DNA from: Parietaria judaica
Lineage: Eukaryota; Streptophyta; Magnoliopsida; Rosales; Urticaceae
Reading direction: 5' to 3'
Assembly: GCA_954871525.1 (NCBI GenBank)
Contig: OX940861.1
Coordinates: 6,928,842-6,992,841 of the forward strand
Length of the DNA stretch: 64,000 nucleotides
How positions within the stretch are numbered: the first letter of the stretch is position 1; every line of letters starts with the position of its first letter. The position numbers and the translations under genes were made by a program. Below, in pieces: positions 1-12,071 of this stretch. The notes under the pieces are model-generated. The model was not told the DNA's origin and made no database searches. It worked only from the letters and a program-made list of their open reading frames with translations.

Positions 1-3000
1 ACAGAGTAACTTAAAAAAACAATTTCGAAATCATTTTTTTATACATTATGGGGCCTATTTCGCAAACATATTTTTTTTAATTATGAAAACGACTTTGTGA
101 GAACATACTATTTAAGTTTCACTCTTTGGTTATCTCTTCAAAAAAAAAAAAAGAGTTGATCGACGGGCCCCTCATCGGAAAACGACATAATGTCTATGTA
201 GTCCTTTTGATCCATTCGATGATTTAATACAGTTGCGGTTCTTTTAAAAAAGCGGTTTCAATCGGAATGCGATTTAAAACCTGTTGATGCTGAAAAATTG
301 ATCAAACATTGTTGCGGCCCATGTCTTGATAATGGGCCGGGCTCATCGCCATTTGTTGACTTTTCTTGGGCTTGGAGCTTGGTCTATGGAGAGTCGGGGG
401 GATGATGATAAATGATGCCGCACCTCGTCACTTGCAGCGACGCTGTCTATGTACCCATTTTACTCGGATCAAGTCATCATGTTGTTCAAAGTGGTGGGAG
501 ATATGTATCTGAGTTTACCTGGGCAAGTCGGGGGCTTATTGCGGAGAAGGGGGTTGGTCGATGCTTGGACCTTCCTCCGACGCCTTCTTTATAGCTGGCT
601 TTCTAGAGAGTCAGAGATTCCTCCGGCGCCTCCGCTCTTACCTGACGCTCGGACCTCGAATCTTCTATCTCTTTAGAGTCGGGGATTCCTCCGGCGCCTC
701 CGCTCTTACCTGACGCTCGGACCTCGAATCTTCTATCTCTTTAGAGTCGGGGATTCCTCTGGCGCCTTCTATCTAGGTGGTTCCTCCGCACCTACGCTAG
801 TCGGGTATTTACACCGGATATATATATGAGAGAAAACGGAGTTATATAGCTATAGATAACATTTAGTTGAGTTGTCGTTTGAATGAAATGAAGTTCCTAT
901 TTATAGGAGGGTCTGGGGGTCTATGTGCAATTAAAAATAACTTCTTTGGGTCCTCGAGCAATTTGTATATTGCTCGGCGCGATGCTTTTAATAAGTGATT
1001 TAAAATGTGATTTAAATATGTCTGTGAGCCTATTTTTTGGGCCCGTTTTATGGGTTGAGACTTTAATTTTCTGGGCTCTAAAGAAAATATTCATTTTTTT
1101 TACACCCTTAAATTTCAAGTAGTCTACTTTGTTGAAAACAATAGGACAATAAATAAATCATGTTCAATCTAATGAGATAATAAAACAAGTTATAAGCTAG
1201 ATAGAGAAAGTGATGAAAAGGGTATGATATGAATCCCACCCAAATTGGGGTCCACTAGATTCGGATGAGCTAGTCATAGAAAGTGTAAAATTGGTCGTCG
1301 GTTTCCTTCTTGGTGGGCCTAAGATCTTTCTATTTTTTGTGATTCTTCTTGCTTCTTCTATCTCTTCATTGTCTTGAGTAGTTGGTCGGAACTAGCCTAA
1401 CTCAACTTTAATTTATTGGCAAAGAAAACAGAACCAACCTTGTGTAGTTGTGTGTCGTTTAATTGTTAAAAAAAAAAAAAAAAAACTAACTATCTAAATT
1501 CTAAAGGTTTCCAAGAAAAGGTTATGACGTTGACGCCAAAAACTAGCAACAACTATGGCCTATGGGTAACATCATTTGATTAAGAGTGTAATTTATTATG
1601 TACCAATTAGAAGGCAAAACAAAACTCACTCCATTAAATTGGCGATATCAATACATTAGTGAATATTGACGAGTTCCACCGGCCGAGTACATATATATGA
1701 TGTGTAGTGAGAAATATGACTTTTGGTTTGAATATTCACATATAAATATTGAATACTTAAAAATAGACTACGAAAACTAGTATATGAAATACATGTTATG
1801 TCTATTTGAAACTTGAAAGAGTCTTTTAATTTGTTTTAAAGTTCACAAAGAATGCCCTCCTGCATGCGTGTTTTGCTTTGTATTTACTTGTAGAAAAAGA
1901 AAATAGCGTTAAACATATATAAGTTATAGTCAACTGCGTCGACAAGTAAACTCTACTAAAGTTCATAAACAACAATAGCTCTATGCCTCTATCTAATTTT
2001 ATCGAATCTTATAAAATAAAAAAAAGGAGGAAGAACCTCAAATAATAAAAGTAAATAATATAAATATTAAACTTAAAACAAAATCTTGTGGAGATAACAC
2101 ATGTTTTTCTTATTATTTTGAATAAAAACTAGACAAACTTACTGTTGTATAGTTTTTCATTACATAAAAAGTATGTAATTCACCTGTGCTGTGCAGTTGA
2201 CTATGATACAGATACTTCTATCTATCTTTATTATATATAAAAAAAAAAAAAAAAAAAAAACATTGAGGGAATGCCCGTGTTTATTGACTTATTGTTTTCT
2301 TATTAATTTTAAGTCATTTGACTTTGAGCAACTTGTTATTGCAAGCAATTAGAAGATTCGTGACAATTCTTAGAGAATGGTATAATTACAAACCAATATA
2401 TACATATACACAAACACGTGAAACATGTATACGTGTGTGCGTGCATGTTTGTGTGCATATATTGTGTACATGCATTTATGTATTTTGTAAGCATCTCTGC
2501 ATATAATGCACTAAATTTATTACAGAGTTATCAGTCAGATAATAAAATAAATAAAAAATACATATGTATTAAATAGTGCCACCGAAGATGACTCGCAGTA
2601 AAAAGACAGTTCTAATGCTCAACGATCTAAAATATGATTTAAAATTTAAAATACAACCAATTTATTTATAACTTTACTTATGAGTACCTATTCAATTTCA
2701 ATCATTTATAATCAGCAAAATGATTAAAATATTCAATATCAGTCCATATTTTTATAAATGAGCAGGCACTAGAAAATTGATGTTTCTTCAATATCAATTC
2801 AGAACTTAATTTATTAGGTATCACAAATTCATTTTTAAAACTCATTATACGCTATAAAAAAAGTTACTAAGATGTAAGTGCCACATATTCAATTATTTAT
2901 CGTAGTGGTAAAAAAATTACTATATTTTTCAAAGGCCAAATTGTCCATATCAATTATCCTATTTCTCTCTAAACTTTTTTAATTTATTCTCAAAAGGCAC

Positions 3001-3290
3001 AAAAAAAAAAAGAATTCTTTTAGAAATGCCACCTGTAAAAAATTTAACGACATATTCAAATTTTTATTCAATTAACAATGAGCAAAAAATTAAAAAAATA
3101 ATAAATAGCATGAACTCATTAAAAAAATATCAATTATATACTATTATAAAAATAAAAATATTAAATACTTATTTCCTATTAACTGTAATTTTGTTTTATA
3201 TATTTGAAGGGTATATTAGTAAAAATACAGATCAAGCACGAAAATAGTAAAACGGTGAAAAGAATGATGACCAGTCCGGCTTTGGCGCGC
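1..3290. other. AT-rich intergenic DNA with a possible LTR-derived left part
   Basis: No gene is supported here. Positions about 300-1130 look like retrotransposon-derived sequence read on the minus strand: a short GC-rich repeat block, then a CCTATTTATAGG-like stretch near 895-908, then a ppt-like TTTAAGGGTGT on the minus strand near 1100-1115. I could not find paired LTRs or a target-site duplication, so this is only a suspicion. From 1140 to 3290 the sequence is AT-rich with long A runs (about 1469-1486 and 2240-2260) and an alternating AC/GT stretch near 2400-2460. Short open frames here have no recognisable content. Confidence 0.4.
616..758. repeat. Two copies and a partial third of a 68-bp tandem repeat
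   Basis: The unit beginning GATTCCTCCGGCGCC starts at 616, again at 684 and in part at 752, a period of 68 bp. The first two copies are nearly identical, which points to recent slippage or unequal crossing-over. It is GC-rich in AT-rich surroundings and may be part of an LTR. Confidence 0.85.
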
Positions 3291-3299
3291 ACTTCTTCT

Positions 3300-3914
3300 T
3301 CTTCGACGAAACAGTGTAGAGAGAGAAACAGAGGAGAGAGAGAGAGAGAATCGAATAATTAAACCCCTCAGAAACCCCCACCATTTTCCCAAACTCAATC
3401 ACGAAACAAAGAACACAGCCTCAATCCAGAGAGAGAGAGAGAGATTCTCCATGGATGAATAAGTTAATCGCTATGGAGGATCAGATCTGTGTAGATTCAC
3501 GCTTTTCAACGCTTTTTTTATTCTCGATTTGAAAAAACAATTCAGTCCTTCCTGCTCCTCAGATTCATACATCGAAGAAGTTGTGCCTTGGATTCGATTC
3601 CCTCCTCTCTCTCTCTCTCTCTGTCTGTGCATGGACGCCCATTACTCGCTCGCCTCCATCTCAACGGTCAGATTCGCTCCCGAGCTTCACTCATTTTCAT
3701 GCACGCTCCTCCTCGAATCCCCCATCCTTGTCACTCGGAACGGGATGCGATTTCGCTTGGCTCCATGCATGCGTCTCGTCTGGATATAGGGAATAAGGTT
3801 TCGGACTGGGCTTTGGATCTGTAGCTTTTTGTGGTTTGACGATGATTGGTTTGTGGGGACAGGGAAGGCGACCATGAGGGGTGACGATCGCCGTTGCGGT
3901 GGCGGAGGAGAATC
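3300..3914 (+). promoter_or_regulatory. Likely promoter/5' leader with GA/CT tracts of the DUF630/632 gene
   Basis: GA-rich tracts at about 3318-3350 and 3429-3443 and a CT tract at about 3607-3622 lie just upstream of the start at 3915. Plant leaders and core promoters often have such GA/CT tracts. Several upstream ATGs (3451, 3630, 3763, 3873) have short frames of their own, so the leader may hold uORFs or a leader intron; an acceptor-like ACAG ends near 3861. The transcription start cannot be placed from sequence alone. Confidence 0.5.
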
Positions 3915-6900
3915 ATGGGCTGTGGAAGCTCCAAGGTCGACGACCTGCCGTTGGTGACTCTGTGCAGAGAGCGTAGAGATCACATCAGGGCGGCCTCGGA
4001 TCGCCGCTACGCCCTCGCCGCCGCGCACATTTCCTACTTCCAGTCCCTTCGAGACATTGGCGACGTGCTGCGTAGGTTCTCCGAAGAAGAGCTCGTGCTT
4101 CACGCCGCTGAGCCTTCCACTCCCGGCTCGCCGGTCCTCACATTGCCTTCCGACGAAGGGAAGCCGGGGAGGCGTGCCAAGCCGGAAGTCGGTAAGAAAT
4201 CGCCTTCCTCTTCGGATTCGATTTCGCATTCGCATTTGCATTTCCATTCGACGGAAGAAGAGGGCATCGAGGATTCGCATTTGCACCTGTCGTCTGTCTC
4301 GGGGTCGGATTCAGAACAGGGTTCCGGTTCCGGGCACATACACGTTGACGATAACCTCAAAGGGGAAGAGTACTATCCATACCCGAATCCGAATCCGAAT
4401 TACTACCCAAATCCGAATCACTATCCTCCTCCCACGCCGAGCTACTATAATTCAGGATATTGGGGTTCTCCGATGCCCCCGGAAGGGACTTCGACGTCCT
4501 ACATGTACTACGCGAAGAAAGGGGAGACTCCGATGCAGTCGATGGTGTACGAGGAGCCTGGCAACGGTAGATATTCCGCTAATGGAGGCTATGGCTACTC
4601 TAATTTCTCTCAGTATAATGACGGTAATGGTGGCGGTGGCAATGGATTATTCGGGTTCTCGATGCCGATGGGCTCACCGCAGCAAAGCGAGCGGCGAGGT
4701 TTGCCTGATCCCCCACAAGCCCCGCCTTCACCGCCGAAGGTGTCAACCTGGGATTTCCTCAATTTCTTCGAGACTTATGACAATGGCATTTACGAATATA
4801 ATAATCTAGGGGGTAGATATGGGTATGGATCAAACACGAGTAGCCCAGATTCCAACGAAGTGAGGGAGAGAGAGGGAATTCCCGATTTGGAGGACGAGAC
4901 GGATCTCGAGGCCTTGAGGGTCAAAGCCAGGAAGAAGGTCAATGGATATCAGGATGCTGAGAAGAGGAACGTGAATTCAGGAGAAGGGACTTCCAAGTCT
5001 GCACATAAGAAACAGCACAGCAGCGAGGGAAGCTCGAAGCAGGTGAAGTTCCGAAGAACCGAGAGTCCAGATTCGCATGAATCAGAAATCAAGAGTAGTT
5101 CCGGCACTATTGATACCATCGATACCAGCGTGACGAAAAGCCCCGTAGAAGAGTCTTCCACTTCAAGGAAAAAAGGGGTGAGTTTTGAACTCGACGAGGG
5201 GACAAATGCGGAGGTTGAGTCTTCCAAGCAGAGTAGCCTGCCAGCGTTGACCGTTCATGGTACCCGAGACCTTCAAGAAGTCGTCAACGAGATCAGGGAT
5301 GACTTCGAGGCCGCATCTAGTTACGGGTTAGAAGTGGCAATCTTGCTAGAAGTGGCAAATTTACCATACCAGCCCAAAACCAATGCAATTAAAGGTACAT
5401 TCTCTACCGGAGAGTACGAGTCTCTCTGTAAATTAGCATCAAGCTAGATGACTTACTGAAGCTTGTGTCTCTCTTTTTGCAGTGATCTTTTCCAGAATTC
5501 TTTACCTCATCGCACCATTCATGTTATCTTCACACTCTCCTCCATCGGAACCTTCAGTACGATTATCACCGAGAAGTAAGAAAATGGCAAAAGAATACGG
5601 CGATTCGGGAAAGGAATCTAAGCTGAAGTCTCTTAAACTTTCTTTAACTTTGGAGAAACTTTATGCATGGGAGAAGAAACTTTATAAGGAAGTTAAGGTA
5701 TGAAAATTAACCAAACAGACGACTTTGTTCTTATATTCCGGATCAATTGAGCTCAAAAGATTGATAAACTTATCCGCGCTGACATCATTAGTTCATAACA
5801 TCTAGTGATTTTAAATACTTTTTATTTGTTGAATTTTTCTTAAATCGGTTGTCAATTTCACTTGTTTCCAGGATGAAGAGAGGCTACGAGTACTGTATGA
5901 GAAGACATGCAATCGACTAAAATACCTAGATGAACATGGAGCTGAGTCGAGCAAGATTGAAGCTACCGAGGCTTCGGTAAGAAAACTGCTAACTAAAATC
6001 AATGTTTGCATCAAAGCTGTGGATACCATTGCAAGTAGGATACACAAGTTGAGGGATGAGGAATTGCTGCCTCAAGTCACCGATTTAATTTACGGGTAAT
6101 TACTGTCTATTCCATTATGTTTAAATAAAATCTGCATAGTCATCGTCTTTTCACACGCTATCTCTTTTTCGATCCTACCCCACTGGCTTATATCTTGAAT
6201 TGCTGAAAATTTTGCTAATTACTCCTTTACCTCGATATTATTTGCGATCATCCGATATGGTCTTGCTCTTGGTTTTAATTTTCTTAAAAGTATATTTGTT
6301 CTAGTTAAGGCGTGCTACATTTGAAATGGTGTGATCTTTTTTGAATCTTTTATTATTATTATTATTATTTAAATTTCTAGTACTATATGCTCACATAACC
6401 TATTCCGTTTATATATTTATCACATCACTATACCAGTTCATGTATCTCAATTATTTTTCTTTCAATAAATATATTCAATGTCTTTTAATCTGTAGATTGA
6501 TAAGAATGTGGAAGTCCATGCTCAAATGTCACCAGAAACAGTTCCAAGCAATCATGGAGAGCAAAATGCGAAAACTTCGGGGAAATGGCGGATTTCGCAG
6601 AGATGCAGGCTTGAAAGCGACGTTCGAACTCAAGGTGGAGCTTCTAAAATGGTGTAGTTCCTTTAACAAATGGGTTCACACCCAGAAATCCTACGTGGAA
6701 TCGCTCCACGAATGGCTTTCGAGGTGTATCCTCGAAGAACAGGAAGAGACTGACGACGGGGTCGCCCCGTTCTCCCCGGGTCGGATCGGAGCCCCACCCA
6801 TATTCGTTATCTGCAATGACTGGTTCCAAGCCATGGAGAGAATATCCCAAACTAGGGTGGAAAACGCTATCAGCAATTTCGCCGCGACACTTCACGTGAT

Positions 6901-7282
6901 ATCAGAACGACAAGACGAGGAACAACGTCGGAGGGTAAAAACAGAATATCTCTCGAAGGACTTCGAAAAGCGGCTGAGACAGCTCCGGGCTGAGAGAGAA
7001 AAGCTGAAGCAGGAAACCGATGCTTCCTCGGACAGAACCGTCATTTCAAGAGTTCCTTCCGGGAGCGGAATCTCTCCGCTAGATGATCTCAAGGTGGATT
7101 TGGATTCGATGAGACATAAGTTAGCGGAAGAGAGCGCTCGGCACAACGATGCAATCAAATTGGTAAACGACGTCGCTTCGAACAGCTTGCAGGTGGGGTT
7201 GACTCCAATCTTGGAGGCGTTGGGTAGCTTCACTTCGGAGGCTCTCAAAGCCCATGAGCAAGTCAGGCTTCCGAGCTTATAA
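3915..7282 (+). CDS. DUF630/DUF632 protein (NRG2-like, putative N-myristoylated)
   Basis: Plant-specific protein of the DUF630-DUF632 family, older name 'bZIP-like'. One Arabidopsis member, NRG2, acts in nitrate signalling; whether this copy does is unknown. Four exons are inferred from GT-AG borders that keep one frame: 3915-5394, 5483-5697, 5872-6095 and 6496-7282, giving 901 aa. The start was chosen because the protein begins MGCGSSK, the N-myristoylation signal (Gly2, with Cys3 for palmitoylation) typical of the family; an in-frame ATG 21 nt upstream would destroy it. DUF630 covers about residues 1-60. A low-complexity Pro/Tyr/Asn/Gly and Ser-rich middle follows, including a proline-rich stretch (PPQAPPSPP). 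DUF632 runs from about 445 to 770 (LQEVVNEI near its start, IFVICNDW in exon 4), with a charged coiled coil (REKLKQE) after it. Likely at the plasma membrane. No break was seen. Confidence 0.9.
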
Positions 7283-7824
7283 CTTATACAATTCCGACGA
7301 GGTATTTTGGGAAAAATCGGTACGTTTTAACTTGTACATCTTTAAGCATTGCATTCTTAGAGCGACGAGGGTGTTCACCGTCACACTTGCGATTTAGTCG
7401 TGAAATGTAGCTGCTTTGAGATGTTAAGTCGTTTTTTTCTCTCTTTTTTGTAGAATCTTTTATTACAGATAGATTAGAAGAGATATGGGTTAATGGAGTT
7501 GCTTAGGTATCTTGATATTCTTGTAGCAACAAACCCATTGTTTTAGTTGGAATTTTGTATAGAATATTCATTTATTCGTTAATTGGTTCCTTGGTGAATT
7601 TTGTCGAGATCTCAAGTTAAAGGGAATTATATTTAATGTGTTTGGATGGAAAGATTCAGTTAAGTTTCCCGAGAAAATTCAAGGATTTTAAAGGGTATGC
7701 ACATTGTATCTTTTCTTGGAAACAAGGTTTATTAGACTGTTAAGTTAGTTTTGTTCACTGTTTAATTTTTCTCGGCTTCGGCGTCTTATGCCCGATCCTG
7801 AACTCCGCCATCTTTTCCTCTGCA
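7283..7824. other. 3' region and intergenic
   Basis: 3' untranslated and intergenic sequence of the DUF630/632 gene. Poly(A)-like AT-rich signals occur around 7440-7560. No other gene was seen. Confidence 0.5.
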
Positions 7825-8240
7825 ATGGAGAAGAACGATCCAATCGATTTCAGACGTCCTCTTTCCTTTAAACTGTCCAATACAAATTCCCTTCTTTGGC
7901 GCCAACAAATCGCCGCCATGATCAGTGGCCATGATCTTCAAGTCCATCACTCTGGACTAGATCTGGTGAAGTCGGAGCTGAATCCGGAATTTCGTACCTA
8001 GAAAAGGCAAGATCAAACTCTTATTTCATGGCTCTTTGCTCTAGTTATGCTCAGATCTGGAATTCTCTTAGAATGTCGGTTGCGATCTTTAATGGATTAC
8101 CAAACGCATATGAAATCCTCATAATTGACCATGGTGAACCTCGCTCCGTCCAGATCGAGCTAGAGTCCGGATCAGAAGTCAATTAGTGCACGTTACGGTA
8201 TTCAGAGTGTCGATTCAGTTCACCCTCCAAGTCATTCAAC
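7825..8240 (+). pseudogene. Ty1-copia gag remnant
   Basis: Starting at an ATG at 7825 the frame reads FKLSNTNSLLWRQQIAAMISGH, which resembles the N-terminal gag region of plant copia retrotransposons (usual form FKLN-NY-LWR-Q--P-L-GH). Further on, after frame breaks, QDQTLISWLFA near 8008-8040 matches the next gag block (usual form QDQ-LL-WL-SS). In-frame stops interrupt it near 8000, and no protease, integrase or LTR is visible nearby. It is a small relic with no function expected. Confidence 0.6.
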
Positions 8241-8488
8241 AAAAACTTCCACGGTGTTTCCAACAACTTAACGGTTTCTAACCGAGTAAAACGTAGGAAT
8301 GGACCGATTAAATTAGCAAAATTAGAACTTTTAAACATGCTTTATAGATTATATTGATTTAAGCTCGTTGAGCTACAACTAAAAATTGGACCGTGTTGTG
8401 TTAGATTTTCTACTTTGCATTTTTAGAAAAATAAAAAAGGAAAGAGTGAAGGAAATATGTCCTTCATTCCTGCAGTCGATTGAGAGAA

Positions 8489-8821
8489 GAGTAATTGGCA
8501 TTGTTAAAATGGCCCTTAACTTTGCATATTAGTGCAATTTACCCCTTGAATTTTGCAAACTTTTAAAAAGTACCCACATCATCCCCAGCGTGTTAAAAAT
8601 TATAATTTGTACGCAATACATGACTTGTTTGAGTGCGGTTTCATAATTATACATTGAACTAAGTCATAATATTACACACAAGCTAAAAAGGTCACTTAGT
8701 AACATATATGGAGAATGTGTTATTTGATTGGATGTATAAAAGGTATTGCTGTCAAAATTTAAAGTTTAAGGTAAAAATTGCACAAGCATACAAAGTCTGA
8801 GGACATTTATACAAATTACTC
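8489..8821. mobile_element. MITE, about 330 bp, TIR GAGTAATT
   Basis: The left end GAGTAATTGGCATT and the right end (minus strand GAGTAATTTGTATA) are inverted repeats. Inside, both arms repeat a GTGCAATTT motif. A distant relative lies at 28888-29267, with a similar outer sequence and the same 'TTTGCCCC' style of interior. No coding capacity. No target-site duplication was read with confidence. Confidence 0.6.
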
Positions 8822-10015
8822 AACCAATGTTTATTTCTAGTTAAATAAGTGGTTCAAAAACACTCTTGGGGAGTGAGGCACCAAATGCGTGTTTTTGCTG
8901 CAGCAAAATGTATCCAACTACCTTATTTGGTCACACACTATACACGTTTCACAAATCACAACACCAAATTGATTGCACATAAAGTTCCGAGATACATCTA
9001 TAAAGTTCTTGAAAGTCGATTATAAGAGGCACAGTTTTTTTTTTTTTTTAATAACTAAGTTGGCAAAGTGATTTAAAACGGAGTTGATAACATTAACGGT
9101 TAAATCGGATACACTTCTCTTTTTCAATCTACGAATTATTATTGCATTGTAAGTAAGAAAAATTGTAGCACACAAATACTCTATTCAATTGACGTCTCCG
9201 TAAGCCAACACGAGTTGTTTCAACATTTTTTTTTTCGCTCACAAGTTTCTTGCGAAACTTTATAAGACGCCACTCATCTTATATATATATTTTCAAACTA
9301 AATACGAGAAGTATTATTTTTTAGTAGCTCATTAAAAAAAAAAAAAAAAAACCTCTAAAATTTACTATGTTGGTAATTACACTAAGGGAGGTTAGATTTA
9401 AATTTGTCTGAATTATTATTTGAATGTCATGTTTAAATTTTAATGAAAATTAAGAGAGTTGAACTTGAAATGACAAAATTATATATTAATAATATAATGA
9501 CTAGTTCTGAACCTCACTCCCTCTGTTAAAGGAAGTTTCTTCTAGACTTTGAATTTGTTTACTCTTGTCAGTTTTATGGGGATCATGTAAAAAGTACCTT
9601 GGATTTGTAGAGTGTATTGTTTACTGTTTAGTGATCAACTACCAAACTGATCACACAACTCACAAGGGAATAAAAATGTGGAAGGAGAGTAAATCCCAAT
9701 AATAATTCAACAAATCATGCAATAAAAATAATAACTAGATGGATAGTAAATAAATAATGGCAATCATAAATGACATCAGACAAAAACTTCAAAACTTTAT
9801 CCTGACGTGGTTTAAAATTTCTATTGGTCCTTATTTGCAAGACGCCATGGCTTGCTGACGTTGCGCAATGCTATTGGCTGCTTAATTATTTTTTATTTCG
9901 CAAAAATGATTAAACAATCCGATTAAATTAAATATATAGGATCATCACAATTGGTACCTTAAAAGAATACTTTAATGGTAATGGACAAAAGCAACTTTGT
10001 ATCTTCTATTGTAAC
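8822..10015. other. Intergenic, no gene seen
   Basis: AT-rich sequence with a T run near 9033-9050 and an A run near 9334-9350. I see no exon-like reading frame, RNA gene or clear repeat pair. Confidence 0.5.
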
Positions 10016-10967
10016 ACGTAAATTGCGCCTAATGTACTCAATGTTTGATCGACGGCTAATGTATCCAAACTTTATTTCGTTAGATTTTTTTGTGTTTTTC
10101 GTCACCAGACCGTCAGCGAGTGATTCATCCTCTTTATGTACATTTTTTGTATTTTTGACATAAATCACTCATTTTTTGTCCAAATTCTATGCACGACCTA
10201 CGGATGGAAAGATAAGAGATAGATCTACAACTTTGGTGTTTTAAGTTTTGTAAAAAAAGTTTCAAAAAAATACAAAATTTCAATTAGAACGTAAAACTGG
10301 ACATTAGTTTAATGCAAAATATTTGTTTCAAGCAAATTTTGATATACTTAATGACTTTTTATGATGAAACGTAAAACTTCAAAGTTGTATATAAATCTTT
10401 CATATTTCTAACAATAGTTTATTTATAAATTTTGGCAAAAAATGAGTGAGTTATGCCAAAAATATGAAAGATGTGTGTGAAAAAATCTTTCGTATTTTTG
10501 GCATAACTCACTCATTTTTTTTTGCTAAAATTTATAAATAAACTACCGTTGGAAAGATAAAATAATTAAATACACCTTTGTAGTTTTATGCTTCATCATA
10601 AAAAGTCATTAAGTATATCAAAATTTGCTTGAAACAAATATTTTGCATTAAACTAATGTCCAGTTTTACGTTGTAATTGAAATTTCGTATTTTTTTGAAA
10701 CTTTTTTTACAAAACTTAATCACCAAAGTCGTAGATCTATCTCTTATCTTTCCATCCGTAGGTCGTGCATAAAATTTGGACAAAAATGAATGACTTATGT
10801 CAAAAATACGAAAAATGTACATATAGATCACTCGTTGACGGTCAAGTGGCGGAAAACACGAGAAAATCGAACGGAATAAAATTTGAGTACATTAGCCGTC
10901 AAAAATAAATATTGAGTACATAATCTACAACTGATCAAACATTGAGTACATTAACCGCAATTTACCC
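10016..10967. mobile_element. Foldback (near-palindromic) MULE-type MITE, about 950 bp
   Basis: The two halves are inverted copies of each other almost to the centre near 10480. For example GATAAGAGATAGATCTACAA at about 10211 returns as its reverse complement at about 10727. The outer ends read GTAAATTGCGCCTAATGTAC on the left and, on the minus strand, GGGTAAATTGCGGTTAATGT on the right. A close relative at 37835-38825 has a perfect 9-bp target duplication, which supports a Mutator-like origin. Open frames inside are only the palindrome read through and do not resemble proteins. Here the target duplication is not clear. Confidence 0.8.
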
Positions 10968-11330
10968 GTAAAAATATAAGGAAACTCTCAATATGCAAAT
11001 CGTGTTGGGATATGAATTTGGGAAGTGTCGTTTGTCAACAAGTTGAATATACTTTAATTCTCTAAAAGTGGATAAATATAAGATTTTCTAATTAAAAAAA
11101 AATACAACACTCTGTAGACTGTAATACACAAAAACACAAAATATGAACTCCAATCTCCTTAATCATAAAAATAAAAATTACGATTTTTTTTTTTGGTGTT
11201 AGTTAATAATTATCAACTCTACCACTCGTCAACCCCATATCAAATTACTCTTTGAATTTCTAGATGAATTTATTTATTAGCAGTAATAGTATAAAAATTA
11301 TTTAGAAATAGAGTAATATAAATAAAAAAA
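10968..11330. other. Intergenic, no gene seen
   Basis: AT-rich sequence between two MITEs. No reading frame, RNA gene or repeat pair was recognised. Confidence 0.45.
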
Positions 11331-11334
11331 ATTC

Positions 11335-11735
11335 AACACCGGTGTACGTCATCCACTACTCTGTTAGTTTTTTTTTTCCTACTATTTTCATCAATAATGA
11401 CGTCAACAACAAATAAAACATATAAACTCAAACAATCAAATTTACGAACATCAAAATAAATTTGGATGTAAACAATGATTCTTTTCCTCCGCACTTTCTC
11501 TCTCGAATTCTTAGTTCATCTCCTAAATAGCATCGCGATTTACATAATTAACGTCATCACTAATGAAAATAGTCAATAAAACTAATAAAAAAGTGGATGA
11601 AGTCCACTGATCTGCTACAAAATGTAAACTTGAGAATTTTCGCCACAAGTTTTTAAATTGACTTTATGTTGTCGCATTTCCAAATAGTTTAGGTACTTTT
11701 ACCACTAATAATCTTATTTTTAAACTTATCTCTCT
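11335..11735. mobile_element. MITE-like repeat related to the one at 39713-40816
   Basis: The stretch with AAAAAGTGGATGAAGTCCAC, then CTTGAGAATTTTCGCCAC, and a tail reading TTTAGGTACTTTTACCACTA resembles the right half of the repeat at 39713-40816. The left end is not well defined. No coding potential. Confidence 0.45.
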
Positions 11736-11903
11736 AAATCCGAATTATTCTTTTTTATTAATTTATCCCTAAATTTATTATTTTGTATTAATTTATCTTT
11801 TAAATCGTTTTTTTTTTAATTTCCCCAAACAATAGAGTAAGGCCGAGATCTCACTCTCACTGAATTGCCATATTCCACATCAGCAAACGGTGACGAGCCT
11901 GAG

Positions 11904-11922
11904 CCAATGGGAGGCCTCCACG
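11904..11922 (+). promoter_or_regulatory. ER stress response element (CCAAT-N9-CCACG)
   Basis: CCAAT at 11904-11908 is followed by exactly nine bases and then CCACG at 11918-11922, the canonical ERSE arrangement bound by NF-Y with a bZIP (bZIP28/bZIP60 in plants). The CCACG overlaps a palindromic CCACGTGG G-box. A second CACGTG lies at 11961-11966 and another CCAAT at 11934-11938. This is the expected promoter of an ER chaperone gene responding to the unfolded protein response. Confidence 0.75.
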
Positions 11923-12008
11923 TGGATTTCCACCCAATAGCGAGCCATCTAAGCTTGTGTCACGTGGTGGAGTGTGAGGACTCGCCATGCTAGTCTCGCT
12001 CTCGCTCT

Positions 12009-12015
12009 TATAAAA
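12009..12015 (+). promoter_or_regulatory. TATA box of the PDI gene
   Basis: TATAAAA, 57 bp before the start codon and about 87 bp after the ERSE. This predicts a short leader of about 25-35 nt. Confidence 0.7.
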
Positions 12016-12071
12016 CCAACACACATTTCCAGAACCAAATCGCGAAACCTCGAGACTTTGGAGATTCAGCA

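Noticed and set aside
3687..4286. 199-aa open frame on the minus strand
   Set aside because: It lies antisense to exon 1 of the DUF630/632 gene, has Arg-rich composition from reading codons backwards, and matches no family.
4057..4809. 250-aa plus-strand frame inside the DUF630/632 exon
   Set aside because: Alternative frame of the real exon; composition (Arg/Thr-rich) is that of a shifted frame.
10016..10967. Small protein genes suggested by open frames on both strands
   Set aside because: They are the palindrome arms of a foldback MITE and the same frames recur in the copy at 37835-38825 with different breaks.
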